Part shown: piece after piece, positions 16,884-24,684 of the stretch
Layout of the letters: each line of letters opens with the position of its first letter
Position numbering within the stretch: the stretch's first letter is position 1
Origin: Stutzerimonas stutzeri
Lineage (GTDB): Bacteria > Pseudomonadota > Gammaproteobacteria > Pseudomonadales > Pseudomonadaceae
NCBI RefSeq assembly: GCF_024448895.1
Contig: NZ_JAMOIC010000005.1
Coordinates: 62,001 to 126,000, forward strand
Length of the DNA stretch: 64,000 bases
Direction of reading: 5' to 3'
The notes under the pieces: model-generated
Databases searched by the model: none
Seen by the model: the letters and a program-made list of their open reading frames with translations, nothing else
What the model was told of the DNA's origin: nothing
Translations under genes and position numbers: made by a program

Positions 16884-17264
16884 TCACTGCGTGACTTGAT
16901 GGCCTAACGCTTCCATCTCTTGCTTGAACTCCTCGCATTTGGCTTGACGCTCAGACGCCGGGATGGATGCCCATTTTGTCTTCGCCTCGCTTGCACCGGC
17001 GTTGAAAGCTTGGTCAAAAGCGGCCGCGTCCATGCCGTTTTGGATCGACAAGGCTCTTTGCTTCTCTTTTTGCTCGGCCAGCTGTTCGTCTGAGGAGTCT
17101 CCGCACACCTTCGCCGTTGTGTGCATGGCGCCGCCGAAGTTGGCCAGTTGGGTGTGCATGTTAGTCATCATCATCTGCTGATCCGCGTCCTGCGCCTGCC
17201 CGCTGAGGCTGACAAGCATCAGCGTGCCGGCAATGGATAAGGTTTGCAGCCGTGCTAAAGGCAT
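16884..17264 (-). CDS. Small exported protein of unknown function
   Basis: A 126-residue protein with a signal peptide of about 24 residues (hydrophobic stretch IAGTLMLVSLSGQA, then QDADQQ). The mature part is helical, Met- and Gln-rich at its start, and has exactly two cysteines (Cys54 and Cys110), which could form a disulfide in the periplasm. No known domain was recognised. It is monocistronic and preceded by a short gene-free stretch. The REP-like repeat lies downstream of its 3' end. It is probably real because it has a clean signal peptide and paired cysteines, but nothing in the sequence gives its role. Confidence 0.7.
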   Translation of the reverse strand: MPLARLQTLSIAGTLMLVSLSGQAQDADQQMMMTNMHTQLANFGGAMHTTAKVCGDSSDEQLAEQKEKQRALSIQNGMDAAAFDQAFNAGASEAKTKWASIPASERQAKCEEFKQEMEALGHQVTQ

Positions 17265-17360
17265 GTTCGCTCCTGTCGTGTTGTCGGTTCTGAAATAGGC
17301 TGGTCGTTGCGCTGAACCGGGCCGTGAGTGTTTCCACCGCTTGCGGACCTGCTGAGAATT

Positions 17361-17999
17361 TCAGCGAAGCATCTTGTGGACGGCAACCGAGCCTGCAATC
17401 GCTAGGTCATTGGTAATCCCTCGCAGGCTCTCGACCTTCTGCAAGGCGATGCCGCCCGCTGCGGTGGTAATGGTGACTCTGCCAACCACCACCTGTGGGC
17501 CGACAATGCCCAGTTGGGCTGCGGGATCCAGCTGCCTGCTGATGTCCAGCACGAATCCGCCGATCGCCTCGACCCTTTCGTCATCGTAGACCATGCCCAT
17601 CTGTCTGAGCAGCTCCACGTCAGAAGGCTCAGGGTCGACCGAGAGTCCCAGGGTCAGACTGCCGCCCTTGACCGTGTCGAAGACATTACCGGACTGAGTT
17701 TCCTGCGAGAGCCATGTGCAGCTGATGCCGTAGACGGTCTCATTGTCATAGCGGCCGCCATCCTCTTGCTCGACCAGAACGAGGCCATCGACCATCGGGC
17801 CAAGCGTTGCAGCGATCTGGTTGCAGGTGGGGACCTGCTCCAGGGTCGGCGGCACGTAGCCAGCACTGGAGCCGGAATCGGCGCTGCTATCGCCATCGCA
17901 ACCGCTGATCGCAAGTGCGAAGGTCAACAGAGCCGGCAGAGCGGAGCGGGGTATCGGCGCAACAGCATTCCGGGGTATGCAAAGAGTTCTCGGCGTCAT
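17361..17999 (-). CDS. Putative lipoprotein of unknown function
   Basis: A 212-residue protein with a lipobox at LAISGC; Cys34 would be lipidated. Asp35 follows the Cys, which under the E. coli +2 rule favours retention in the inner membrane, although Pseudomonas sorting also depends on +3 and +4. The region before the hydrophobic core is longer than usual (about 20 residues with several Arg and Pro), so the true start may differ. The first mature residues are Ser/Gly/Asp-rich and followed by a compact domain with two more cysteines (CNQIAATLGPMVDG and YGISCTWLS). It resembles DUF3558-like or other small secreted lipoproteins only in general shape, and no family was firmly recognised. It lies between two other exported orphan genes on the same strand. 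Confidence 0.65.
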   Translation of the reverse strand: MTPRTLCIPRNAVAPIPRSALPALLTFALAISGCDGDSSADSGSSAGYVPPTLEQVPTCNQIAATLGPMVDGLVLVEQEDGGRYDNETVYGISCTWLSQETQSGNVFDTVKGGSLTLGLSVDPEPSDVELLRQMGMVYDDERVEAIGGFVLDISRQLDPAAQLGIVGPQVVVGRVTITTAAGGIALQKVESLRGITNDLAIAGSVAVHKMLR

Positions 18000-18083
18000 T
18001 CGGGCTCACATCACCTCGGCTGAAGACTTGAACGTTAGACCAGATACGTTGCGCTTCAAGAAAGAGGCGGCTAACCCCTCTGT

Positions 18084-18761
18084 TCAGGGCGCTCTGCGGT
18101 AGACGTCGTCGAAGCGGACGTTCATCCCGCCACAATTGCCGTTGTCGGTGACGACCAGATTGCCGGCGACATGCTGCAAGGTAACGCTGCAGTCGTAGGT
18201 GTCGTCGCCTTCGGCAATCTTCAGCAGGTCAACGGAGGGCCGTGCCGTGCCTTCGAAGGCACCGAGGTGGACCACTCGCTCGCCATAACTGTTGATGCCG
18301 CCCTGCCAGATCGCCTCGCCTTCAACGGCAAGCGGTCCGGTGGGTGAGGGACGCGTGATGACGATCTGGTTGCCTCCTGCAATCGGCACCCAACGACCTG
18401 TCCAGTCATCAGCCTCAGGTGCATTCGCTGCGACTTGGGCGCGTACGTGGTGGGCGGGCAACCAACCGACGAATTCGTGCTCCTTGCCGAAATACCAGAC
18501 GCAGGCCCAGTCATCGGTCTCGTTACCGACCAGCAGTCGGTCGCCGTTTACCAGATAGGCTTTCCTGATGCAGGAATCGTTTTCAGGGCAGCCGGCCGCG
18601 TCATCACGGAAATGGACGCGCTGGTCTGCAGCAGCAGTGACCTCTGCGTCACGCACCTGCCCGGCGAATGCCGGGAAGTGGCCGTTACGGCAGGCGTAGG
18701 CTTCGATGGCTTGAACTGAAGGCGCCATCAACATGCACAGCAGAACCGCTCGGCGTTGCAT
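18084..18761 (-). CDS. Exported protein with SH3-like N-terminal region
   Basis: A 225-residue protein with a signal peptide (cleavage probably after SVQA, residue 18). Residues about 22-115 contain several cysteines and the phrase CVWYFGKEHEFVGWLPAHHV, which looks like a bacterial SH3-type fold (strand, turn, GWLP). The C-terminal half (about 125-225) is beta-rich with a cysteine pair (YDCSVTL and NGNCGGMNVRF) and may bind a ligand or cell-wall component. The combination is common in exported proteins of unknown role in proteobacteria. It stands alone, 44 bases downstream of aguA on the same strand. Function unknown. Confidence 0.72.
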   Translation of the reverse strand: MQRRAVLLCMLMAPSVQAIEAYACRNGHFPAFAGQVRDAEVTAAADQRVHFRDDAAGCPENDSCIRKAYLVNGDRLLVGNETDDWACVWYFGKEHEFVGWLPAHHVRAQVAANAPEADDWTGRWVPIAGGNQIVITRPSPTGPLAVEGEAIWQGGINSYGERVVHLGAFEGTARPSVDLLKIAEGDDTYDCSVTLQHVAGNLVVTDNGNCGGMNVRFDDVYRRAP

Positions 18762-18805
18762 GGGGCGCTCCTTGATTCATGCCTGGGGCAGCAGGCGTCG
18801 CCTCG

Positions 18806-19921
18806 TCAGATCGGCGCTCGGCTGGACGCGGCGGGTTGCTGCTGGGTGATGCAGTGGATGTTACCGCCGCCCAGCAGAATTTCTCGACCCGGTACCATCA
18901 CCACCTGATGCTGAGGGAACAGCCTGCCAAGAATAGCCTGGGCTTCATCGTCCAGCGGATCGTTGAAAGACGGCGCGATGATGCCGCCATTGACGATCAG
19001 GAAGTTCACGTAACTGCCGGCCAGGCGAATGGACGGATCGCGGGGTTGGGTGCCGACCAGGGGCACCACGCCGGCACACTCTTCGTCCGTGGCATGCAAA
19101 GGGCCGGGAATCGGCATCTTGTGCACCACCAGCGGGCGGTCCCAGGCATCGGTTGCCTGCTCCAGCACGCGCATGGCGGCCTGGCAGCGTTCGAAGTTGG
19201 GGTTGTCGCGATCGTCGGTCCACGCCAGCAGCACTTCGCCGGGGCGCACGAAGCAGCAGAAGTTGTCGACGTGCCCGTCTGTTTCATCGTTATAGAGGCC
19301 GTGCGGCAACCAGATGACCTTGTCGATCGCCAGGTAGTCGGACAGTACCCGCTCGATTTCTTCACGCGACAGGTGCGGATTGCGATTGCGATTGAGCAGG
19401 CATTCCTCGGTGGTGATGAGGGTGCCTTCGCCATCGACGTGAATCGAGCCGCCTTCCAGCACGAAGCCCTCCGTGCGGTAACGGCCGCAGCGCTCGATCT
19501 CAAGGATCTTCTGCGCTACTTCGTCGTCGCGCTGCCACTCGCCATACAGACCGCCTTCGAGGCCGCCCCAGGCGTTGAAAGTCCAATCCACGCCACGCAG
19601 GCCGCCCTTGCCGTTGATCACGAAGGTCGGACCGGTATCGCGTACCCAGGCGTCATCGCTGCTGATTTCCACCACGCGTATTCGCGGATCGTTCAGTTGC
19701 GCACGGGCGGTCTGGTAGTGCGTGGCGGTGACGCAGACGGTCACGGGCTCGAAACGTGCGATGGCCTTGGCCACAGCAGTGAACGCAGCCTGCGCCGGTG
19801 TGGCCTGGTCGCGCCAATTGTCGGGCCGCTGCGGCCATACCATCCAGGTTTGGCTGTGCGGCGCCCATTCGGCAGGCATGTGGTAATCGTCGGCACGCGG
19901 GGTGGTGGTCAGGGTGGTCAT
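18806..19921 (-). CDS. aguA: Agmatine deiminase AguA
   Basis: A 371-residue enzyme of the peptidyl-arginine-deiminase-like family. It hydrolyses agmatine to N-carbamoylputrescine and ammonia. Signature segments are [16 protein letters not shown] at the N-terminus, [12 protein letters not shown] near residue 90, the ATP-independent pocket residues around [11 protein letters not shown], and catalytic Cys357 in [13 protein letters not shown]. Length matches the family. It is 134 bases downstream of aguB on the same strand. A stem-loop (arms CAGCCGCA and TGCGGCTG, about 20008-20034) lies in the gap and may tune expression of aguA relative to aguB. It is the second step of arginine-to-putrescine conversion via agmatine and feeds the spu genes further along. 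Confidence 0.95.
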   Translation of the reverse strand: MTTLTTTPRADDYHMPAEWAPHSQTWMVWPQRPDNWRDQATPAQAAFTAVAKAIARFEPVTVCVTATHYQTARAQLNDPRIRVVEISSDDAWVRDTGPTFVINGKGGLRGVDWTFNAWGGLEGGLYGEWQRDDEVAQKILEIERCGRYRTEGFVLEGGSIHVDGEGTLITTEECLLNRNRNPHLSREEIERVLSDYLAIDKVIWLPHGLYNDETDGHVDNFCCFVRPGEVLLAWTDDRDNPNFERCQAAMRVLEQATDAWDRPLVVHKMPIPGPLHATDEECAGVVPLVGTQPRDPSIRLAGSYVNFLIVNGGIIAPSFNDPLDDEAQAILGRLFPQHQVVMVPGREILLGGGNIHCITQQQPAASSRAPI

Positions 19922-20055
19922 CGTTTTACCTGTGGAAAAGACAACAATCTGCGGTGCGTTCGGCTTTTATCAGTTAGCGGACATCTGACCACGTGAAGCA
20001 CGATTCAGCCGCAACAAAAGGAGTGCGGCTGAGTCGATTGCCGATAAAAGGCGGT

Positions 20056-20934
20056 TCAGGACTCCAGCGAGCCATCCAGCGTCTTGATCGGGCTGTACAG
20101 GTTCGGACGGCGATCACGGAACACGCCCCAGGCGCTGCGAATGTGCTCCAGCTGATCGAGATCGAACGCGTGGACCAGCACGCCTTCGCTGGTCTGGTCC
20201 ATTTCCTCGACCTTGGCGCCGAAGTGATCAGCGATGAACGAGGAGCCGTAGAAGGTGATGTCGTAGCCGTCCTGCTCCTCGCGGCCGATGCGGTTGCTGG
20301 CGATCAGCGGCATCAGGTTGGCGCCGGCGTGGCCCTGTTGCACGCGCTGCCAATGGTCGCGAGAGGTGATGGTCGAATCGTGTGGCTCGCTACCGATGGC
20401 GGTCGGGTAGAACAGCACTTCGGCACCCATCAGCGCCATGCTGCGGGCCGTTTCCGGGAACCACTGATCCCAGCAGATCGCCACGCCGATCTTGGCGTAG
20501 CGGGTATTCCAGACCTTGAAACCGGTGTCGCCTGGGTTGAAGTAGTACTTCTCGTGGTAACCGGGGCCGTCCGGGATGTGGCTCTTGCGGTATACGCCCA
20601 GTACCTTGCCGTCGGCATCGATGATGGCGATGGAGTTGAAGCGCGCCCGGCCGGACAGCTCGAAGAAGCTCACCGGCAGCACCACCTGCAATTCAGCGGC
20701 GACTTTCTGGAAATGCTGAACGGCCGGATTCTCCTCTACGGAAGTGGCCAGCTGCAGATACTCAGGGTTTGGCTTCTGGCAGAAGTAGGGCGTTTCGAAC
20801 AGCTCCTGGATCAGGATGATCTGCGCACCTTTGGCAGCTGCCTCACGGACCAGCTTCTCGGCGTTGGCGATGTTCGCTTCGCGATCCCAGGAACAGGCCA
20901 TCTGGGCGGCGGCGACGGTAACGATACGGGACAT
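20056..20934 (-). CDS. aguB: N-carbamoylputrescine amidase AguB
   Basis: A 292-residue nitrilase-superfamily amidase that splits N-carbamoylputrescine into putrescine, carbon dioxide and ammonia. The catalytic triad is visible: Glu44 in LIQELFETPYF, Lys117 in VYRKSHIPDG and Cys154 in GVAICWDQWFPE. The start has GAGG at the right spacing. The upstream gap to aguR (20935-21070) holds a TAAT-rich stretch and a pair of inverted CCGGATT motifs that may be the regulator's operator. With aguA it completes agmatine breakdown in the cytoplasm. Confidence 0.95.
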   Translation of the reverse strand: MSRIVTVAAAQMACSWDREANIANAEKLVREAAAKGAQIILIQELFETPYFCQKPNPEYLQLATSVEENPAVQHFQKVAAELQVVLPVSFFELSGRARFNSIAIIDADGKVLGVYRKSHIPDGPGYHEKYYFNPGDTGFKVWNTRYAKIGVAICWDQWFPETARSMALMGAEVLFYPTAIGSEPHDSTITSRDHWQRVQQGHAGANLMPLIASNRIGREEQDGYDITFYGSSFIADHFGAKVEEMDQTSEGVLVHAFDLDQLEHIRSAWGVFRDRRPNLYSPIKTLDGSLES

Positions 20935-21003
20935 GGAAAACCTCGCGGATGCTGGCGTAAGGGCAGCCCTGGTGGGCTGCTGCGAAATTTATTCGATAAT
21001 TAT

Positions 21004-21040
21004 CCGGATTGAAAGCGCGTTTGGTCTTATTTGAATCCGG
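21004..21040 (-). promoter_or_regulatory. Candidate operator/promoter region of aguBA
   Basis: Perfect 7-base inverted arms CCGGATT (21004-21010) and AATCCGG (21034-21040) lie 64-106 bases upstream of aguB with a 23-base spacer. The first arm is next to an AT-rich GATAAT-like -10 element on the minus strand. TetR-family AguR is encoded directly upstream. That it binds here is a guess from position and symmetry. Confidence 0.35.
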
Positions 21041-21050
21041 TTGCCTCCAT

Positions 21051-21072
21051 AAAAAACCGATATCTATCGGTT
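21051..21072 (-). terminator. Rho-independent terminator of aguR
   Basis: On the minus strand the aguR stop codon runs into a hairpin (ACCGAT, loop AGAT, ATCGGT) followed by six T residues (A-run at 21051-21056 on the plus strand). The full palindrome AACCGATA-TC-TATCGGTT spans 21055-21072. It suggests that aguR and aguBA are separate transcripts. Confidence 0.7.
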
Positions 21073-21721
21073 AGAGCTGGCTGCGCTTTGGCAGGTAGGG
21101 CGGCAGGTACAAAGCCAGATAAGCATCGAACACCCGCATCCCCTCTTCGGCCATACGCGGCGTGATGCTGCCGTGCAGATGCACCGACCGCGCGTAGACC
21201 CGGTCGCCCAACTCCAGCGCCAGGGCAAACACCTCGACATCATCGGGCAGGCCCGGGAGCTCGAAGTGCCTTTCAAAAAGGACCTGCATCAAACCACCTA
21301 GTTCGATGTCGTGCTGGTGGTCGGCTTGGGTCACTTCGCTAAGCCCGTGCTGCGCGAGAATCAGCTGTCGTGCAGCGGCGTCGTGCTGATAGATCGCCAG
21401 CATGCGCTGCTCGATCAGCCGGGAAAGATCGCGCCAGCAACTCAGGCTCGCGTGATCCACCGGCTCGGCCAAGCTCGCACGGAAGGCGGCATGCACGTCG
21501 GCGGTCAGGGCATTGAGCAATGCCGGCACGCTGGCAAAGAAGTGATAGACCGAGGAGGGCGGAATCCCGGCGTGCTCCGCTACGCTGTAGATCGAAAGGC
21601 CGGCCACGCCCTGTTCGGCCAGCAACGCGCGGGCGGCAGCGAGAATCTGGGCGATGCGTGCCTTGCTGCTGGCGCGTGGCCGCCGTCCGGGAACGGGCTT
21701 GAAATCGTCGGGCTTGGTCAT
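21071..21721 (-). CDS. aguR: TetR-family regulator AguR
   Basis: A 216-residue repressor. The N-terminal helix-turn-helix is clear at about residues 23-68 (ILAAARALLAEQG, then GLSIYSVAEHAGIPPSSVYHFFAS). The rest is the helical ligand-binding and dimer domain. Its place upstream of aguB and aguA, in the same direction, matches aguR of P. aeruginosa, which represses aguBA and is relieved by agmatine or N-carbamoylputrescine. The name rests on synteny. The ATG at 21721 starts just before the usual Arg-rich TetR arm (GRRPRASSKAR) but has no good Shine-Dalgarno sequence. The frame stays open further upstream, yet that extension overlaps the phytochrome promoter and looks non-coding. Confidence 0.85.
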   Translation of the reverse strand: MTKPDDFKPVPGRRPRASSKARIAQILAAARALLAEQGVAGLSIYSVAEHAGIPPSSVYHFFASVPALLNALTADVHAAFRASLAEPVDHASLSCWRDLSRLIEQRMLAIYQHDAAARQLILAQHGLSEVTQADHQHDIELGGLMQVLFERHFELPGLPDDVEVFALALELGDRVYARSVHLHGSITPRMAEEGMRVFDAYLALYLPPYLPKRSQL

Positions 21722-21954
21722 GGCTTGGCATTGGAAGCCATGAAGCGGCCTGAAGCAATCATCAGTTTCGCTTCTTCGCCGGCCCCTCGTTCCGACGTTG
21801 TGCATGGTGCCTGTAGCCGCCAGTGCGTTGACTGTCCGACGGTCTGCACCTACGCCGGACGGGTTTTTTGAGCGAAATGCCGCTGGTACGTGTCTCAAGG
21901 TTCTGAACGGGTCTCTGTTGGGCCTGCCCTCAGAACTGCAGGAGAGGTTTAGCG

Positions 21955-24528
21955 TTGACGACCGAGTCCCGTCTGTCCGTCGCCCCCGTGGATTGTGCTC
22001 AGGAGCCCATCCACATTCCGGGGACCATTCAACCGCATGGGCTTTTGCTGGGCTGCACCCTGCCTGATTGGACCGTTGCGCACGTTTCGGCGAACACGTC
22101 GACCTTCTTAGCCGGTGTAGACCCGGAGTCACTGTTGGGTCAGCCGCTTGATTCCATCCTGCCGATCGAAACGGTTCATTCCGTCCGTAACCAACTGCAG
22201 ACTGCAATGCTGTCGGGCACGGCCGAGCGGCTGGACTGCCTCGCGCTAGATGAAAGCTCCCATCGCTACGACATGACAGTACACATGGTCGACGGCCTGG
22301 CCGTGATCGAAGCGGCGCCCAGCGTGATGGGTGCAGGCGCCAACGGCGTGACCCTGTTGCGAGGGCTGGCCGGGCGTTTGCGCAGGGCGCCTACGGTGCA
22401 GCGGCTGTTGACGCTGGCGGCGCAGCAAGTGCGCGCCGTTACCGGTTACGACCGGGTGATGATCTATCGTTTTCTGCCTGATGAATCGGGCGAGGTGGTG
22501 GCCGAGGCGGTGCGCTACGGCAGCGACTCCTATCTCGGCCTGCGCTATCCGGCGACCGATATTCCGGCGCAGGCTCGGGAGCTGTACCGGCGTCAGCCAC
22601 TGAGGCTGATCCCGGACGTCAACTATCAACCGGTGCCGGTTCTACCCGGGCGCGGGCCGGATGGTCTGCCTCTCGATCTGGGCCTGGCTGCATTGCGCAG
22701 CGTGTCGCCGGTGCATATCCAGTACCTGCGCAACATGAACGTGCGCGCCACGCTCACGGTCAGCCTGATGCGCGGTGATCAGCTGTGGGGGTTGATCGCG
22801 TGTCATCACAGTGAACCTCACTACCTGAGCGGCGCGCTGTGCTCGGCCGCCGAGTTGTTCGGGCAGATGCTCTCGCTGCAGATCGACGTACGTGAGCAGC
22901 AGCAGGAACAGCAGCGGGTAACCGACGCGCAACATGCGCACGATCAGCTACTGGAGGCGATGTCTCCTCGCGATACCGTCTTCGAGGACCTGAGCCGATA
23001 CGCCGGCATGCTCAACAGCATGATCGCCTGCGATGGCATGGCGGTCTGGTCGAACGGGCAGCTCAATGGCGAAGGCGTACTGCCGCCGGCGGATGCAGTC
23101 GGGGCGCTGATTGCCTTTCTCGGGCAGAAACCGGTTGATCGCATCTATGCCACTTCATCGCTCGCCGAGCACTTTGCGCCCGCCGCTGGCTTCGCCGATC
23201 TCGCAAGTGGCGTGCTTGCCATCCCCATCTCGCGGGTCGCTCAGGATTACCTCCTGTTCTTCCGTCGCGAAGTCATCCAGACGGTCACCTGGGGCGGCAA
23301 CCCAGACAAGGCGGTGCAGCGGGATCCGATTAGCGGGAAGCTCAATCCCCGCAGCAGTTTCGATGCCTGGAAGGAGACCGTGCGCGGTCATGCGCGGCCC
23401 TGGACGCCCAGCGAAATAAGGGTCGCCGAAACGCTACGGGTGGCCTTGCTGGAAGTCATACTCCGGCGCTCGGAGCTCATTGCCTCCGAGCGCCAGCAGG
23501 CACAGGACAGCCAGTCGCTGCTTATCGCCGAGCTCAATCATCGGGTCAAGAACGTACTCAGCCTGGTGCTTGCCACCACGCGGCAGAGCGCGCAGCAGGC
23601 GACCTCGGTGGAGGAGTTCACCCAGGAGGTCGAGCGGCGCATCCAGGCGCTCGCCAGCGCGCATGACCAGATCAATGCTCCCGCTGGCGCCTCCACCCAG
23701 TTGCGCGCGTTACTCGAGTCCGAAGCCCGCGCCTGGAACGGTCGTGATGAGCTGGACGAGCGCATTCAGTTCTCAGGTCGCGCGGTAACGCTGGATGTGC
23801 GCGGCTATCAGACCCTCGCTTTGGTACTTCATGAACTGATGACCAACGCGGCGAAGTACGGCGCGCTGAGCGTGCCAGAAGGCCAGCTCATGGTGAGCTG
23901 GCAGCTCGTAGAGGGGCGTGGCCTGGAACTGGAGTGGAACGAGAGCGGTGGGCCAGAGGTTAAGCCGCCGACTCGACGCGGCTTCGGAAGCATCGTCACG
24001 GAGCGCACCATCCCCTTCGAACTGCAAGGCGATGCGCGGGTGGAGTTTCGGCCGGAAGGGCTGTTTGCCAGATTCCGCATTCCTCCTCAGCATGTATCCT
24101 TGGCCACTGAGCAACCTCAGACGGACGTGGCCAGGGCCCGCCCGGCGAGCCCCGTCGCCGGTCTCAGGCTGCTGCTGGTCGAGGACAGCATGATGATTGC
24201 GCTCGACGCGCAGACCATGCTCGAGGACGCTGGTGTTCAGGTGGAGATCGCAGGCTCGCTGGACGATGCGCGCCGTGCTTTGCGCTTGCATCCCTTCGAT
24301 CTGGTGATACTGGACGTCAACCTGGCCGGGGAAACCAGCCTCGGCATCGCCGCCGAGCTCGAAGCCGAGAAGCATCCATTCCTGTTTGCCACCGGCTACG
24401 GCGCCCGCACAGCGATCCCGGAGCGCTTCGACCAGATTCCGGTCGTGACCAAACCCTACAACCTCAGCGCCCTCGGTTACGCCATCGGGCAACTGCCAGG
24501 AGTCGGGCGTTCGGCACAGCGCCTCTGA
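21955..24528 (+). CDS. bphP: Bacteriophytochrome HWE-type histidine kinase with fused receiver
   Basis: An 857-residue red/far-red photoreceptor kinase. The N-terminal PAS has Cys14, the usual biliverdin-attachment Cys (VDCAQEPIHIPGTIQPHG). The GAF domain has PATDIP at 199-204 with Asp202 and chromophore-pocket His254 and His285. The PHY tongue has WGG at 446-448 and PRSSF at 465-469. The kinase is of the HWE/HisKA_2 kind: His529 in IAELNHRVKNVLS, N box LHELMTNAAKYGAL, and the WNES motif at 661-664. A receiver at about 737-850 has Asp787 in LVILDVNLAG and Lys833. The start is a TTG with AGGAGAGG seven bases upstream. No heme oxygenase (bphO) gene is adjacent, so biliverdin must come from elsewhere. 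It lies between aguR and spuI, which I recall as separated only by PA0295 in P. aeruginosa. Confidence 0.95.
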   Translation: MTTESRLSVAPVDCAQEPIHIPGTIQPHGLLLGCTLPDWTVAHVSANTSTFLAGVDPESLLGQPLDSILPIETVHSVRNQLQTAMLSGTAERLDCLALDESSHRYDMTVHMVDGLAVIEAAPSVMGAGANGVTLLRGLAGRLRRAPTVQRLLTLAAQQVRAVTGYDRVMIYRFLPDESGEVVAEAVRYGSDSYLGLRYPATDIPAQARELYRRQPLRLIPDVNYQPVPVLPGRGPDGLPLDLGLAALRSVSPVHIQYLRNMNVRATLTVSLMRGDQLWGLIACHHSEPHYLSGALCSAAELFGQMLSLQIDVREQQQEQQRVTDAQHAHDQLLEAMSPRDTVFEDLSRYAGMLNSMIACDGMAVWSNGQLNGEGVLPPADAVGALIAFLGQKPVDRIYATSSLAEHFAPAAGFADLASGVLAIPISRVAQDYLLFFRREVIQTVTWGGNPDKAVQRDPISGKLNPRSSFDAWKETVRGHARPWTPSEIRVAETLRVALLEVILRRSELIASERQQAQDSQSLLIAELNHRVKNVLSLVLATTRQSAQQATSVEEFTQEVERRIQALASAHDQINAPAGASTQLRALLESEARAWNGRDELDERIQFSGRAVTLDVRGYQTLALVLHELMTNAAKYGALSVPEGQLMVSWQLVEGRGLELEWNESGGPEVKPPTRRGFGSIVTERTIPFELQGDARVEFRPEGLFARFRIPPQHVSLATEQPQTDVARARPASPVAGLRLLLVEDSMMIALDAQTMLEDAGVQVEIAGSLDDARRALRLHPFDLVILDVNLAGETSLGIAAELEAEKHPFLFATGYGARTAIPERFDQIPVVTKPYNLSALGYAIGQLPGVGRSAQRL

Positions 24529-24684
24529 AATCTGTTGTCCGAACACCTTGCGCGCACGATCTCGTCCTGGCTGTGCTCAGTCAATTTTTAGGGTGGCGGT
24601 GGTACTGCAGAAGTGGTGACCAGTCATCGCAGCGGTGCTATGAGCAGCGGCTCATGGCACCGCGCGATGGCGCGGGACGCGCTA

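Noticed and set aside
18779-19996. 405-codon open frame on the plus strand over aguA
   Set aside because: AguA on the other strand has all catalytic motifs; the plus-strand reading is a shadow caused by high GC at third positions.
21722-22207. In-frame extension of AguR by 162 residues
   Set aside because: The added part is low-complexity Arg/Ser/Pro sequence, overlaps the phytochrome start and is not found in TetR proteins.
24660-24675. GC hairpin CCGCGC-GATG-GCGCGG between bphP and spuI
   Set aside because: Six-base stem without T-run in a GC-rich genome; too weak to call a terminator.
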